Origin: Epiperipatus broadwayi
Taxonomy: Eukaryota; Onychophora; Udeonychophora; Euonychophora; Peripatidae
NCBI GenBank assembly: GCA_028023455.1
Contig: JAQFVV010006341.1
Location: 1,116,001 to 1,180,000 of the forward strand
DNA: 64,000 bases
Direction of reading: 5' to 3'
In this document: positions 46,244 to 58,993 of the stretch, in pieces
Numbering within the stretch: position 1 is the stretch's first letter
Layout of the letters: every line of letters starts with the position of its first letter
Translations under genes and position numbers: made by a program
The notes under the pieces: generated by a model
Seen by the model: the letters and a program-made list of their open reading frames with translations, nothing else
What the model was told of the DNA's origin: nothing
The model's database searches: none

Positions 46244-47246
46244 AGAAGATAACTGACTTCTCTTGGAAGCTTCTGACTATAAACATGAGTCATGTGATAT
46301 TGTTGTTGGTATTCAGATCATAGGCTGACACTTATCTATTATAACTATTATATATATATGATATTATATAAAACAAAACTCTGGAGAAAGACAATAATAG
46401 TAGAAAAATGACTTGGAAATCAACAATACAGACGTTTTTATAAATTTATTATTGAAGGGAAGATAATCTTGATATAATTTAAGTATGTAATAAAAATCAT
46501 TGTTCGTAGATGAAAATTGTATTTATATTACCGAATACGATCTTTGATTTTATTTTACATTCTTTCTATTTCGACTTATACAATCTTTTCAAAAATGGAT
46601 CCGTCAATAAAAGGTATTAATAGTGGATATGAACAGGAAATTTGAATAGCGTTTTAAACTTAAAATCTTGAAGTTTAATTAATATATATAATTTAGCTTA
46701 CTGTGTTTAATATATATATAGGATTTATCAGTTAACCGTAGTCGTATTCGCTTATTATTATTTTTACATTTTTTTTTTAATTATAGATCATATTAATTAA
46801 TATCTTTTAATTATTATTCATTTTTTGTTTTTAATGTTTAAAGATTTCTTCAAGTTTGAATTACTTTGGGCAAGATTTAAAATGTTTTCTTGATTCAAAT
46901 TGAAATCTAATTTTTGTATCACCCACTTTCAATTTCAAATTAAAAAAAAGAATCAAATCTATATCACTCTCATTCAGTACCTTGAGGTCCTTTTATTTTG
47001 AACGATTTTTACGCTCAGAATTGTTGAGAATACCTTTAAAGAGATCAAGATTATAACACGTCTAACTTGAAGAAGAAAAAAAACGAAAACGCCGTCTATT
47101 TTACCTTGTTACTACTATTGGTAATCAATTTTATATAAAGTCTACAGGTTAGTGTTTTAAATGATTTCCTTTAAAAGATTTTTAAAAAGTCTGTCTTCGA
47201 ATTTTTTTAAAAGTCATTGTAGGAATAATCATAATTATTAATGTAT
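46244..47246. other. AT-rich stretch, nothing recognised
   Basis: A small CpG-containing patch at 46980-47100 (GAACGATTTTTACGCTCAG, then AACGAAAACGCCGTC) stands out from CpG-poor flanks. No gene could be attached to it. Confidence 0.4.
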
Positions 47247-47373
47247 ATCATCATCATCATCATCATTTTTAACCATCACCAATCCACTGCAAGATGAAGA
47301 TCTCTCCAAGTTCAAACCATCTCCGATCTCTAGCCACTCTTCTCCCGGACACTTTCTTATTTCATCTATTCTA
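47247..47373 (-). pseudogene. 3' end of a LINE-1-family element
   Basis: On the minus strand: IDEIRKCPGEEWLEIGDGLN, LERSSSCSGLVMV, then a stop and a (GAT)7 tail. This matches the end of the open copy at 15.64-15.76 kb (DEIRKCAG, ETFILQWIDNG in a shifted frame) and its GAT-repeat tail. It is joined at its 5' side to a different LINE family. Confidence 0.78.
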
Positions 47374-47945
47374 ATATACCATCAAAAGTATTCTGTCCAA
47401 TGGATGGATCCAAAGAATAGTCACATCATTATTTCATCCATTTTTCCACTCCATTCTTTTCATTGCCCAGCTCTTTAATTCCAGTAACTCTTTCTATCTC
47501 TTACATCATCCAACAATATCACACCTTTGCTGTCCTTTTCTCTTGCTTTCACTCACCATTCCCTCCAAAACATCTTTCAATAAATTATACTTTCTTTTTA
47601 AAATATGTCCAAATCAGTTTCTCTTTTTAATTTCTCATCAATTTTCTTTTTTCATTTACTATTTTCAAAACTTTGTTATTTTATTCATCCAAATGATTTT
47701 TTTCATGCTTCTTCCTGCCTATATCTCAAAGGCTTCCAATCTTTCCTAGTTTTATTACTCCCTGTCCACGTTTCACAACCATACAATAATATACATTATA
47801 CATAGCATTTAATGAATCTTTTTCTTAATTCTCTTCAAATGGCCACAATATTTTTTTTCTTTTAATAAATGTTTTCTTCGCCAATGCTGTTCTTCTTTTA
47901 ACTTAATCTCCACTTCTTCCATCCACCCAAATATCTAAATCTATA
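47374..47945 (-). pseudogene. Second LINE family: reverse transcriptase C-terminal fragment
   Basis: The minus strand contains CILLYGCETWTGSNKTR (complement of about 47750-47802), then after a frameshift LEAFEI, a stop, and AGRSMKKIIWMNKITKF. It later has VILLDDVRDRKSYW. This order, LYG-ETW then LEAFE-W then RM-KISWMDK then LLDD, is typical of another non-LTR reverse transcriptase group with a C-terminal region distinct from the LINE-1 family. Frameshifts and stops are numerous. The ILLYGCETWT motif is the most secure part. Confidence 0.72.
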
Positions 47946-48559
47946 ATATCTGTAAACATACTCATAATAAAACAAGGGAATTATATGGCAAAGTAGTTTT
48001 CCATTGGCATCTTTGCAGGCAATAACCACCATAACAGGTTTAATGCATTAGCCGAATCTCACAAAATGAAGATCCATCTACCATTTCCTTCTCACTGTTG
48101 ATTTGGAAGAATGATATTGCAGATCCAGCATCTAGCAGGGTGTTAATTTATTCAATGGCAATTCACAATCATCATTAAACATCCACCATCATAGGAATTG
48201 GGGGAATTTTATAGAAGTAAACACACTACTATCTTCTTTACCATTTTCTGAGTGTGAATGTTGTCCCATTGTCAGTGACTGCTACCTAAATATTAATAAT
48301 TTTTTTATAATATTTTGATACTAACTTTTAATAAGAATGTTTGAGTATTTTATCTATAAATTTTGGCTATGATGACACAACCAGAAAAATCACCAAGTGA
48401 ATGTGGAAGTGATAACTGAAGTCTTATCATCTCGTAGAGTATTTAATTAAATTATATTTTTTCAATCAGAAGTGGAAGCAGTTTTAATTTATATCTTAGA
48501 ATATATAAAAGAAGTTCAGACATTAACTATAAATTACATCAATATTCTCATTAAACATT

Positions 48560-48668
48560 AGGCTGGTCATGAGTTTGATTTATTTTTAATATATGTTATG
48601 ATTTACTCCCATTTAGGCTCATCGTGGGTTTAATTTATTTTTAATATGTTATGATCAACTCCCATTGC
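48560..48668. repeat. 55-bp tandem duplication, two diverged units
   Basis: The units start AGGCTGGTCATGAGTTTGAT (48560) and AGGCTCATCGTGGGTTTAAT (48615). Both continue TTATTTTTAATAT, GTTATGAT and ACTCCCATT. Confidence 0.8.
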
Positions 48669-48984
48669 AGGTGGGTATGGTTGTAAGTCTGTCATGAATT
48701 TGGACTAAACATATATTTCCCTCAAACTACTTATACAATAAGTATAAAGATGAATACATATAATATTAGGTATTAGTTTTGCATCAATAAAATAGCAATA
48801 TGTATAAACAATATAGAGAAATAAATTTAGAGTGCTTTCAGAATTTGATATTGGGATTTATTTATTGTATTAGTAAAAACATACTTAAACATCACATAAT
48901 ATCATTTGTTATGCTTACACAAGCTGTTGAAACTCTATGTGATGTGATGCACTGTGACTTCTCTTTTATCAAAATCAGGAATCT

Positions 48985-49848
48985 ATCAGTCACAATGCCC
49001 AGAGAAACCTGTTAGACACCTATTTTCCACTCTAAGTTTTTCCCATATTGTTCCATATCCTGCTATATCCCATTTCCACAACATAATCTTTGTCAACTCT
49101 ATTACCTTTATATTTAAATTCCCTTTATTTTTCCCAAACCCAGCATATAAATCAAGAACACACTTGCTGAATAATCACTTTGTTTATACTTATTAACCAA
49201 CAACTTCATTATTTATAACCTTTCTGCTTACAGACAATTACATTCAATTAACAGATGCCTAATATTTTCTATGCCTTCCTTATATAACTTGAAGACTAAT
49301 CCACATTTTTCCATTTATGTGTATATTGCCTTGTTGTTATAGATCCTGTTTGAACCTTAAATAGTAAACTACTTTCTTTTTGTATAAGTATGCTGACATA
49401 AATTCTTTATCAAAATTTTCTGCATACCATACTACCTTTCTCACCCAACTTGTTGCCTGCCCTTTATTCATAACCCAATTAAATATTATTTTGTTACCAA
49501 ACATTTTAATTTTGTTTTTTGCATCTCATATAAAAAAAACCAGATCATCCCATTTCCCCTTGAATTGCCTCCTTTGCCATCTACACATTTGAATCTAATG
49601 CATGCCTTTCTACTTCTCTTTGTACTTTTTCTAAGTAATCTAATACACCTTTACTCATGTGTAACACATCATTATCATATGTTAACCCACCTACTGCCAC
49701 TTTTTTCTATACAATTATAGCTACCTTATATTTATTATATAAAAACACTGTTAATTCTTTATCAATCCCTTTCATTTCTTTGCTTTATTGATCAATTTTT
49801 TTCCCATTCATCCAAGCAATTTCTCAGATTACTTCAGATTATTCCAAC
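48985..49848 (-). pseudogene. Third LINE family: reverse transcriptase C-terminus and tail (minus copy)
   Basis: The minus strand encodes, with frameshifts, a copy of the plus-strand element starting at 50.09 kb: WMNGKKIDQ-type start, VQREVERHAL-like segment, then WVRKVVWYAENFDKEF, SLLFKVQTGSITTRQYTHKW, KNVD, and KCGLVFKLYKEGIENIRHLL followed by IECN. The final Cys...His...Cys arrangement (KCG...RHLLIEC) is characteristic of the C-terminus of several non-LTR element proteins. It extends further 3' than the plus copy. Many breaks make it inactive. Confidence 0.78.
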
Positions 49849-49851
49849 TCT

Positions 49852-50090
49852 CTATACAGTAGTGCCACTTAGTGCAATCCTTAGCAGTTAATGGATGACA
49901 GAAAGTTGTGCATACAATCCCTATCTAGTTCCTACTCATCTAATATCCCCAGACTCCTCATTGGAAAAATCCACATGCTAGCAACTAGCCTGGGGATATT
50001 GGATGGGTCAGTACTAAATAGGATTTTATGCACAAACCTTCCAGAATCCATTGATTACTTTGGATTTCACTGGGTGACATTACTGTATGG
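49852..50090. mobile_element. Family B foldback between two opposed LINE copies
   Basis: CTATACAGTAGTGCCACTTA and the complement of TGGGTGACATTACTGTATGG form the outer arms. TGGATGACAGAAAGTTGTGC and the complement of GCACAAACCTTCCAGAATCC continue them, and ATATCCCCAGA/TGGGGATATTGGAT make the core. The arms are about 100 bases with a short loop. The LINE copies on either side point away from it. Confidence 0.82.
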
Positions 50091-50945
50091 AAAGAATATA
50101 TGGAAGTTATGCTGAGGACATGTGCAAAGGTAAGTAAAGAGATAGGGATTAAATTTAGTGAAGAAAAATTTAATATAATGATGGATAATACTGGGAAAAG
50201 AGAAGATGTAGAATTTTTATTGGGATATATTAAAGTCAAGTGTGGTGAATAGATATAATTATTTGGGAATTATTTTAAATAATCAGAAAAATTATTTGGA
50301 TGAATGGGAGAAAAAAATGATAAATGAAGCAAATAAAAAAGGAGACTGATAAAGAAATTAACAGTGATTTCATATAATAAATATGATGTAGCTAGAATTA
50401 TATGGAAGGAAGTTGCAGTAGCAGGGTTAACATATGGTAATGATGAATTATGTGTTAGTAAAGGGGTATTAAATTACTTAGAAAAAGTTCAAAGGGAAGT
50501 AGGAAGACATGCATTGGGTACAAATGTATGGGCAGCAAGGGAGGAAATTCAAGGAGAAATGGATGGTCAAGTTTTCACATGAGAGATGCAAAAAGTAAAA
50601 TGAAAATGTTTGGTAGATTGCAGTTTATGGATAATAAAAGAATAACCAAAATAGTATTTAAATGGGTTATGAGTAAAGGGAAGGCAACATTATGGGTGAG
50701 AAAGTTAATGTAGTATGCAAAAGATTTGGATAAAGAATTTATATTGGTATATTTGTACAAAAGATAGGATGATTGGGTTAGGAGAATTGTTGAGTGTTAT
50801 AGTGGTAAGGAATGGGATAAAAGAATAGATTTATTAATAAAGAATAGGGAATTAGAGAGAAGGAGAACTAGTATGGAGAGTAAAAAGAGTTTAAATATAT
50901 ATAAAAATAAACAGAATATTATGTGCGAGTTAATATAGGATAATA
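50091..50945 (+). pseudogene. Third LINE family: reverse transcriptase C-terminal part (plus copy)
   Basis: Readable blocks are KEYMEVMLRTCAKVSKEIGI, KFSEEKFNIMM, VNRYNYLGIILNNQKNYLDE, the open stretch DVARIIWKEVAVAGLTYGND then ELCVSKGVLNYLEKVQREVG then RHALGTN (50385-50525), and FHMRDAKSKMKMFGRLQFMD. The order VNRY-YLG, GLTYGN-LC, LEKVQREVGRHALG, EARSK matches a non-LTR reverse transcriptase family abundant in ticks and other invertebrates. The catalytic YADD and everything upstream are missing because the copy is 5'-truncated next to the foldback. Several frameshifts occur. Confidence 0.8.
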
Positions 50946-51838
50946 ATAAGGAAAGTAGTTTATTGTTAATAAAATAATGACATTTTTTTTAAATATTGCT
51001 AAAAAATATTAATTCCAAATCAATTTTTATACTTTATTAAAAATAACTAAACATTTTAAAATGACTTTTAAAAAACAATATTTTATCAATTTATCCCACC
51101 TTTAATTTTTAATGTATCTATTTTCTTTAAAACAAAATATTTTAATTTTTGCTCCCCCATTCATTTATAAAAACTATCTTAACATTTTATGATAACTAAT
51201 TTTAATATTTTCTCTTGTGATAGATAAATAAAGATCTTCAATTCCATAGTGTAATGTTAAAGTAATTTTTGAAACTTTGTTAACAAAAACACTAGTAAGC
51301 ACACACACATCACATGATTTACAACTGAGGCAGACTGTATCAAATTCTGTCTGGGAAAATTAAACATTTAATTGTAACAATTATTATATTAAAGATATAA
51401 TATAATAATATAATTTGGAATAATAATTTTGATACCATAAAATCAAATATACATTTCTCTACCACAAAGACTACTTTTAAAACATACAATATTAAATATA
51501 ATTATTAAATATAATTTATACTGTAAAATATAATATTTATTTAATTATAGGTTATTGCTGTTAAAACTCAACTTTTAATACATATTTTAAAGATTTATTA
51601 CTACACTATTTTATTATGGCCAGCTTTCCCAATCATATACAATTTATACATTTAGCTTTATTTAACTGTTTTAAATACATTTATCACAATTTTAGGCATT
51701 AAATATTTCTATCTTACTTTAGTTAAGCTTTTAAGATTGTCAACATAACATAATCATTATACCAAAAGAACACATTTTAAATTTAAAATTTTTCTGTAAA
51801 TTGATATAATACATTTATTCTGACCTAAAGAAAAGGGC

Positions 51839-51841
<3 letters not shown>
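50946..51841. other. AT-rich stretch, nothing recognised
   Basis: No coding or shared-repeat signal. Confidence 0.5.
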
Positions 51842-51891
<50 letters not shown>

Positions 51892-51910
51892 TATATATAT
51901 ATATATATAT
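51842..51910. repeat. TA microsatellite, interrupted once (47 + 19 bp)
   Basis: A TA run at 51842-51888, a GAC interruption, then TA to 51910, where the 251-bp duplication starts. Confidence 0.95.
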
Positions 51911-52520
51911 TAGTCTGCATTATAGTGACATGTTTATTTCATGTTTAAAGAGGTTTATTTGAACTTCATTGCAACAATATTTCAAACTCTGTAGTCAAGT
52001 TGCAATCTTTAAGTGTCCATATATATTCAATGGACCATTATTAAGAATGGATTTCCATTCTTGCTATTACAAGGTGTGAAGGTTGCCTTGACAGCAGTTA
52101 GAAATATTGGTTGCTATATTTACTGTGAATGTTTAGGTGGTTACTGGTTGGAAACTAATTACATCATTATCCCAGATTAGTTTTAGGCATTATTTCACTT
52201 ATTATTTCTAAATAATACATGGGAAATTTAAAAGTATTGCATTAAGTAATGTTTTAGATGACTATTTATTAGTCTGCATTATAGTAACATGTTTATTTCA
52301 TGTTTAAAGAGGTTTATTTAAACTTCATTGTAACAATATTTCAAACTCTGCAGTCAAGTTGCAATCTTTAAGTGTCCATATATATTCAATGGACCATTAG
52401 TAAGAATGGATTTCCATTCTTGCTATTAAAAGGTGTGAAGGTTGCCTTGACAGCAGTTAGAAGTATTGGTTGGTATATTTACTGTGAATGTTTAGGTGGT
52501 TACTGGTTGAAAACTAATTA
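51911..52520. repeat. 251-bp direct duplication, about 96% identical, 359-bp spacing
   Basis: Copy 1 (51911-52161) and copy 2 (52270-52520) align without gaps, with about nine substitutions by my count. Each contains two short hairpins: AAGAATGGATTTCCATTCTT, and GTCCAT...ATGGAC just before it. Copy 2 runs into a short TA tract, and copy 1 is preceded by one. The intervening 108 bases are unrelated. An open frame of 73 codons in copy 2 is not preserved as a recognisable protein. Confidence 0.95.
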
Positions 52521-55500
52521 TATATATAAAGTTGAAAGAAAAAGTGGAAATAAAAACAATTTTGGAGGCATTTTCTACATTACCCTTGAATAATAGTTAA
52601 AGATTAAATAATTTTGGAATTTAAAAATATATAAATTAAACATTTAAAAAGGTTTAATTAATATTTTATTAATTCTGATTTTGAAATTAAAACAAGCATG
52701 TTTTATGTTACAATAGATATACTGGTAATTATAAAATTCCACTATCTTTTTTGATTAAATTAAAAAAACTTTTTAAATTAAAGCTTGTATAACATATTTT
52801 GATAAATATCCTGCAATGTTGTTTTTAAGAAATTTAGGTGAATTGAAGACAGTCTAACTTTTTTCAATCAAAACATAAAAAACTTATTTTTAATTATTGT
52901 GTGTTTTTAAAATTTTACTCTTCCTATAAAAAGATTGGAAAAAGATTATATTACAACAATAGTACTATTATAAGAGATAACTGAAAACAAGAGACATGGT
53001 ATCCAGCTGCTTCTGCTAGTGCAATAATGGAGAAGTTTTTATTCATATGGAGGCACAGCTTTTATGTGGTTTATTATCCTGTAGATATTGTATACTAGCT
53101 GATATGTCTAAAGTCTATCCTAAATGATGTGACTATATGTATGTAAACAGTTACCAGATTATATCTTTCCTGAGGATGAAAATAAACCTGTCTACTATTT
53201 TAGAAGGGACAACTTACCAAGACAGTCCAATGGCTTGCTGAAGAATTAGTTGTTATGTATAGTGTTTTATTTATATGCAGAGGATCATAAATAAAGGTAC
53301 TGATATAAAGTACAGCCTATGTGTATAATATGCTATATATTGAGAATATTTTAAATAATTTCTTGAATATGACAGTTAAAATTTTTAAATTACAATTTTT
53401 TTAAAACCAATAGTTTTAGTCAACTAAAAATTAAACTACAATAATGAACGAAAATAATAAATGACAATTTCCAGTTTTATTTATTAAAAGCAAAACTGAG
53501 AAGCTTTCTTTATTGAAAATGATGACTTTATTTTGAAATAAAAAAAAAGTTAACTGAAAAAGTCTTTCTACATTGAAAAACAACAGAACTTACTAGAATA
53601 TTTTAAAGATGTTTAAAATTAATCAAGAGTAATCTAAAAAGAAGAAAAAAAAATGAAGGATTGTCAAAAAAGGAATATTTTTTATCAAATAAAAAAAAAT
53701 TATTTGCAATTAATAATAGTGAGCCAATAACTTAGATTTGTAAGAAGATAATATATCTACACATGTGTGAATTTTATGTGTATTTTCAACATGGTATTCT
53801 GTCTTGTGAAAATATAAAATGGTTTAATAAGTTTATTTTAACTAATGAAATATCAGTGTGCCCATACATTTACATGGTTACACACATATAAATGTGAAAA
53901 CAGAAATTATTTATGTAGCATTAAAATATGATAACTTATTTTTATTATTATTATATGACAATTCCCATATGTTACAGCATGTCTCTGCTTATATAGATGC
54001 ATGCCATGTAGACACATTTATGTTAAAATTAATCATATTTTAAAAATTATTAAAATGAATTATTGAATTTTATTACAAGTTTATCATAATTCTGATATGT
54101 AATTGTTTATACAGGCATGTCTGTATGGTGATATATAGGTATTTTATATAAACCTATTGAGATATTTGTAAATCAAAATATGATAGCTTATTTCTTTTTG
54201 TACTAATCAAAATTGGAATGCTGAATTTATATATATATATATAGCTTACTCAGTAGACCTTAATTTCATTTTATTGTTTTTAATTAATAAATTTATATTT
54301 CACTGTTAAATTTATTCCAGTGAATTTACTCGACCCTAAAATAGTTGTTACAATATTATACATTTGTATTATATTTTTGCTCACATTAGCAGTTATCGAT
54401 CTTTTGTTCATTGAAAGGAATCATACATAATGGCCTGTTATATAAAACTATTTTATATTTAGTGCTTTTGGACATCCAGTTGGTGATTATTTCATTATTT
54501 CTCTGATGCTGGGTGATATAAAGAGGATATATTTTAATGTCTATGCACTGAATTAAATTTTATTTTAGTATTAATTAAAAATTAAGCTTATAGTTTGCCA
54601 GTACATTAGTCATACTGTTTTTAATTATGAAATGTTCTCATGCCAGAAGTCAAAAAAATTTATTTATATTTTTCAACTTCTGCTAAGAAATTTAAGCAAA
54701 GCTTATTTTTCTACAGCTTTAAAATTTGTATTTGTTTCTAATATTTTAATTTCAAAAAAATTCAAAAGATGTCAGTATAATCAAATAAATGGGTCATCAA
54801 AGTATACATTGATACATGTCTATTATGAAATTGGTGATCTCAAACTTTGTGAAATTACATCAAGAAAATATTATGATGCTCTAAAAACTTAATTTTTGGA
54901 AAGTTTATGATCATTTTTGTATAGTAAATGGGTAATAATTATTGGAAATCACAAACATATATTATTACATATTTATTTTTTGCAAAAATATTTTATTTTT
55001 AAATATAAATAATATATTCTTCTGAATATTTTTACCATAGAGATTATGATCACAGGAAATACAACTGTCTAAAAATGATGTCACTCAACAGTCCCTTACA
55101 ACATTTAGGAATATCATAAAAATTATGAAAAAATTTTAAACCTTTAAAGCATAAATTGATAGAATTACTAGATATTAAAAATAATTCATTCAGATTTTTA
55201 AAACAAACATCAAACAAAAATATTTCATTGATTTTGCAAACTGAATCTGTTCCATTTGAAATTTGATGATGAAACAGATGTTTGTTTTGATTAAAATTTA
55301 GTTTTTAAATCTGAAAATCAAATGTGATTTTTTAAAAATCTATTTAATTTCTACACTATCAAATGAGGTCAAATTTATTATATTCTGATAAATAATAATG
55401 GTTTAATATTAAAGTGAAAATTGAAAGGTTAAAGTAAATAAGAACAAAGAAATCTGTCAGAATGCTAGCATAGTGCAAGAGAGTTAATGGTATTAAATAG

Positions 55501-56620
55501 TCAGTGTATTGATGATGATCAGAATGTTTTAATATCTCAGCATTATTTGATTTGTTGTCATATTTTGATAGATTCTATGTATGTGCATCCAGATAATTAA
55601 TATTTGTAGTCCTGCCTTATGTTTAACAGTGTCTATATAATTAGCCAGGTGTATAGTAGAACCATTTTAAATCCAGCCACAAGATTGATTGTTGATTTAT
55701 TTTTATCATTGATCATGCATGATGATGATGATTATTCCTCTCTGTAATGCTGATGAATTTATAATTACTTCTGTTTTGATCTCTTGTGCTCAGGCTCATA
55801 ATTCATATTTATTCATATTATTGGTAAATTTAAATTTATATTTGTCATTGTTGTGGGGTTAATGATGATGAGTGCCTACATCCCAGGATCATCTTATAAT
55901 TCCTTATACCATTACAATATAGTACTGTCAAAGATATAATTAATTTCCATATATCACCATTTCATTTTGTACTTCAAGCTTCATAAATTTTAACATTAGC
56001 ATCTTATCTATTAAAGAAATTACTTTCTGTGATATTAAGATAGCCTCTTTTATCCTTTTTTATTATTCTTTTCTTAGTGCAATATTTTAACTTTATCTAA
56101 ATCAAATATAAACTTTACTTAAATAAGTACAAAATTTCCAGTACATTTCTGCTCAAGATCTTTAAATATAAGAAAAATATATATTATATATAAAGTGATT
56201 TGGCTTTGTAGGCATTGTATATATTTGTGAATCTCAATATTCATTGAAAAAGAGATTTAAAAAAACATCAATTATCATGCGAAAGAAATAAAACATGGAA
56301 AAATAATAATAATAAATTTTTGTATTTAATGATCATTAATGGAAAGAAGTGGACAATTTGTAATTGATTTGGATGAAGTTAACACATTGCATGAAGAAAA
56401 GAATAAGAAAAAATTGAATACAAGAGATCATTAGTTTTAGAGGCACTGTATACAGGTGCACAGGTTGTGCAGAGCACAAAGTCATGTCATCATTTGGGGC
56501 ACCATGTTGCTGCAATATTTAATAAAATCATATATATATGTAAATGTTTAGATTTCTGATATATTCCATTATTATTATCTTTTCCTTTTCACTTTCTGTG
56601 TGTCTTTCTTCATATATATC
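52521..56620. other. AT-rich stretch, no gene recognised
   Basis: Frames at 53858-54043 and 54632-54892 have no recognisable motif and the usual AT-driven residues. No repeat shared with other parts of the window was seen over these 4.1 kb, unusual compared with the rest, so single-copy intergenic or intronic DNA is likely. Confidence 0.45.
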
Positions 56621-56867
56621 AAACTTTTCTATATACTCTCCTCATATACATTTCAATGCAATTTTTATTTCTCCCTTATTTTTGTTAGTTTTGACTGTCC
56701 TGCAGTCTTGATCAGAGCTTCTATATAACATTCACTCTTTCTTTTTATGATAATAAAAGATCAAAGTTATATAGGAACTCTGATGAAAACTGCAGGACAG
56801 TCAAAATTGTAAAACAAATAAAGGAGAAATTAAATAAAAATTGCATTGAGAGTATATAGAAAAGTTT
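56621..56867. mobile_element. Foldback with arms of about 105 bp
   Basis: The left arm 56621-56729 (AAACTTTTCTATATACTCTC, TGCAATTTTTATTT, TTTTGACTGTCCTGCAGT, CTATATAAC) is the near reverse complement of 56766-56867, with a 36-base loop. Small indels separate the arms. It is noncoding, with no clear target duplication. Confidence 0.88.
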
Positions 56868-58208
56868 GAACAATTCCATTGTTAAAAATATGTCTGGCTG
56901 TAAATATTTTAAAATTAAATATAAGAGAATTATTTTTTAATTAGATATGTGACAAGTGCTTGCAATATACCAGTGTACATACGATATACTCCACCACTGT
57001 GCTAAACCAGACATACATCATGTTAAATGTTAAATACAAAATTTGTAAAAAAAAAAAAAAAAAAGTTTACATTTCTAAATGGCTTTTATTTAAGTATATC
57101 CCAATTTATATAAAAAAAATGACACATTACAATTCATAATTTATTTAAAAATAAATTTATTTTAAAATTATTGCCTTATAATAGTTATATAATTATGAAG
57201 TCAGCAATTGTATAGTATGTAATAACATTTATCAATCATATTTTCTAAATACCATTATTCCCAGTTTAGTATAGCACATTAGTATAGTGTCTAATGTTAT
57301 AGTTTTGGATAATGTAATTGAGTCTGGTGGTGTCAGATAGAAGTTTTGACATAATACTGATATTATCTTTCTTTTCAAAATGGAGATACTTTTTTTTAAA
57401 AATATTAATATTATTTTTTACATGCGTAACTAATCTGCGTTTCTTGGGCAAAACTTAGATGAATATAAAAAATATTTGTAAATTCTATTAATCTGTTTTT
57501 CAAATTATATAATATTCTTTACCATATGGAGAAAACATTTCTAAATGGTATTTTGTAATTGCAGATAAGATGAGCTATAATATTCCCTCTCCTTGGCTAA
57601 AATTAGGTTGGAAAATGTAATCATTGAAATGCTTTATTAAATGTTTTTTATTGCTTACTGACTGTTCAGGTTTAGTTCCATTATTATTAAGTTTGGTGTT
57701 TTCATCAATAGGAAAAATCTAATATTTTCATTTTTAGATCTAGGCTCTTCATTTGTAAGTCTTCCATTTTCATCATCAGGTCTAGTGACTTGGAATCTGG
57801 TCGATTTTTTACTGATGACTTGTGACTCAGTTCAATATTATCTGGTCTCTGTGATGTGATGTTGTTATCTATCTGGTATCTATATCATCACTGTCTGTGG
57901 TGCTTTTATCATCATCATTCACTGCTGGAACCCAATTGTTAATTTCTCTGAACATAAAGCATAGGACTTTGGAACCTATCTGCACTTTATTACTTTTGTT
58001 TTTATGCTCATGATGACTGGGGTTAAGAACTGATAAGTTTGTCCTAGGGTTCAAACACATTATCTACTATATCTGGGTAAACCCTTTTTGATTTTGAGCT
58101 GGTTCATTGTCATCACTGGAAAGCACAAGTGATTGAACCAATCACTGTCTAATAAATGGCTATCTTACCAGATGACACAACAAGAGATATATGAATTGTT
58201 TTATTCAG
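56868..58208. other. AT-rich stretch with one protein-like minus frame
   Basis: The minus frame 57869-58060 reads KSNKVQIGSKVLCFMFREIN, then NWVPAVNDDDKSTTDSDD. Its composition is more protein-like than its neighbours. The KVLCF...WVP pattern vaguely recalls a chromo-barrel segment or a retroelement integrase tail, but the match is too short to name. Nothing else is recognised. Confidence 0.3.
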
Positions 58209-58375
58209 ACATAGTAACTTTAATTCTTGTTTGGCCCAAATGTGGTCTGAACCTACCCTGACACCTCTCTGAGGAGTGCCAAAGCATGAAACTATGGTCA
58301 GGGGTTCTGACAGATATTTTAAGTGCTGGCTCTGGCTAAGCATTTATCATAAAGCTTGTAGAGGCATTGGCAATC
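58209..58375 (+). repeat. Family B-like copy, diverged
   Basis: ACCTCTCTGAGGAGTGCCAA, GCATGAAACTATGGTCAGGG and CTAAGCATTTATCATAAAGC follow the same order as the copy at 61.7-61.86 kb (CACCTCACTGAGGAAGCC, GAAACAAGTCTGAGGTTGGG, GCAAAGCTTGT). Confidence 0.55.
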
Positions 58376-58993
58376 CTCACTGTTTATAACTTACAAGCTT
58401 AAGAGATAGGGTCATGTGATCTATCAATTGGATCTATGACTCTTATTTTGACTGTGGTATTATATTGCCTTGATAATCAATAAAACACTCTACTGCCCAT
58501 GCAGGTGATGGATTATTTGTGTCTGTTAATCTCACGTGCTTTGTGACATAATAGATACTGCAGACCTGTTATACATTTCCATTGTTTTTAGCGTATCATT
58601 AATAATAATTATACTTTTGAAGGCAGAATTAAAAACACTCATATATTTTATACAGGAATATTTATATAGGCATTGATTTTATTTGATTTTAAGTTGTCAC
58701 TTCCAGCTTGTTGAAATGGACTAATAACGTTAGCTGCCAACTTTTTATAATTGATGACAAAGATCAAAACAACCCGAAGGGATAAGCTATAGCGATAAAA
58801 AAATGTAAATATGTTGAGTTCACATAGCAAAATATATCTGATTGAATTGCAGTCAGATAGTTTTATTTATATATGATTATAGTAAATAGAAATTTATATA
58901 AATACAATTTAATATTATTTATTAAGATAAATATCAATATATATATATAACAGTTATATCTTCGCCTGAGACTTTTGTGACATATACCTAATT

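Noticed and set aside
52372-52593. 73-codon frame in the second unit of the 251-bp duplication
   Set aside because: The composition follows the nucleotide repeat and I recognise no domain. A start codon and stop by chance in a duplicated noncoding unit is the simpler explanation.
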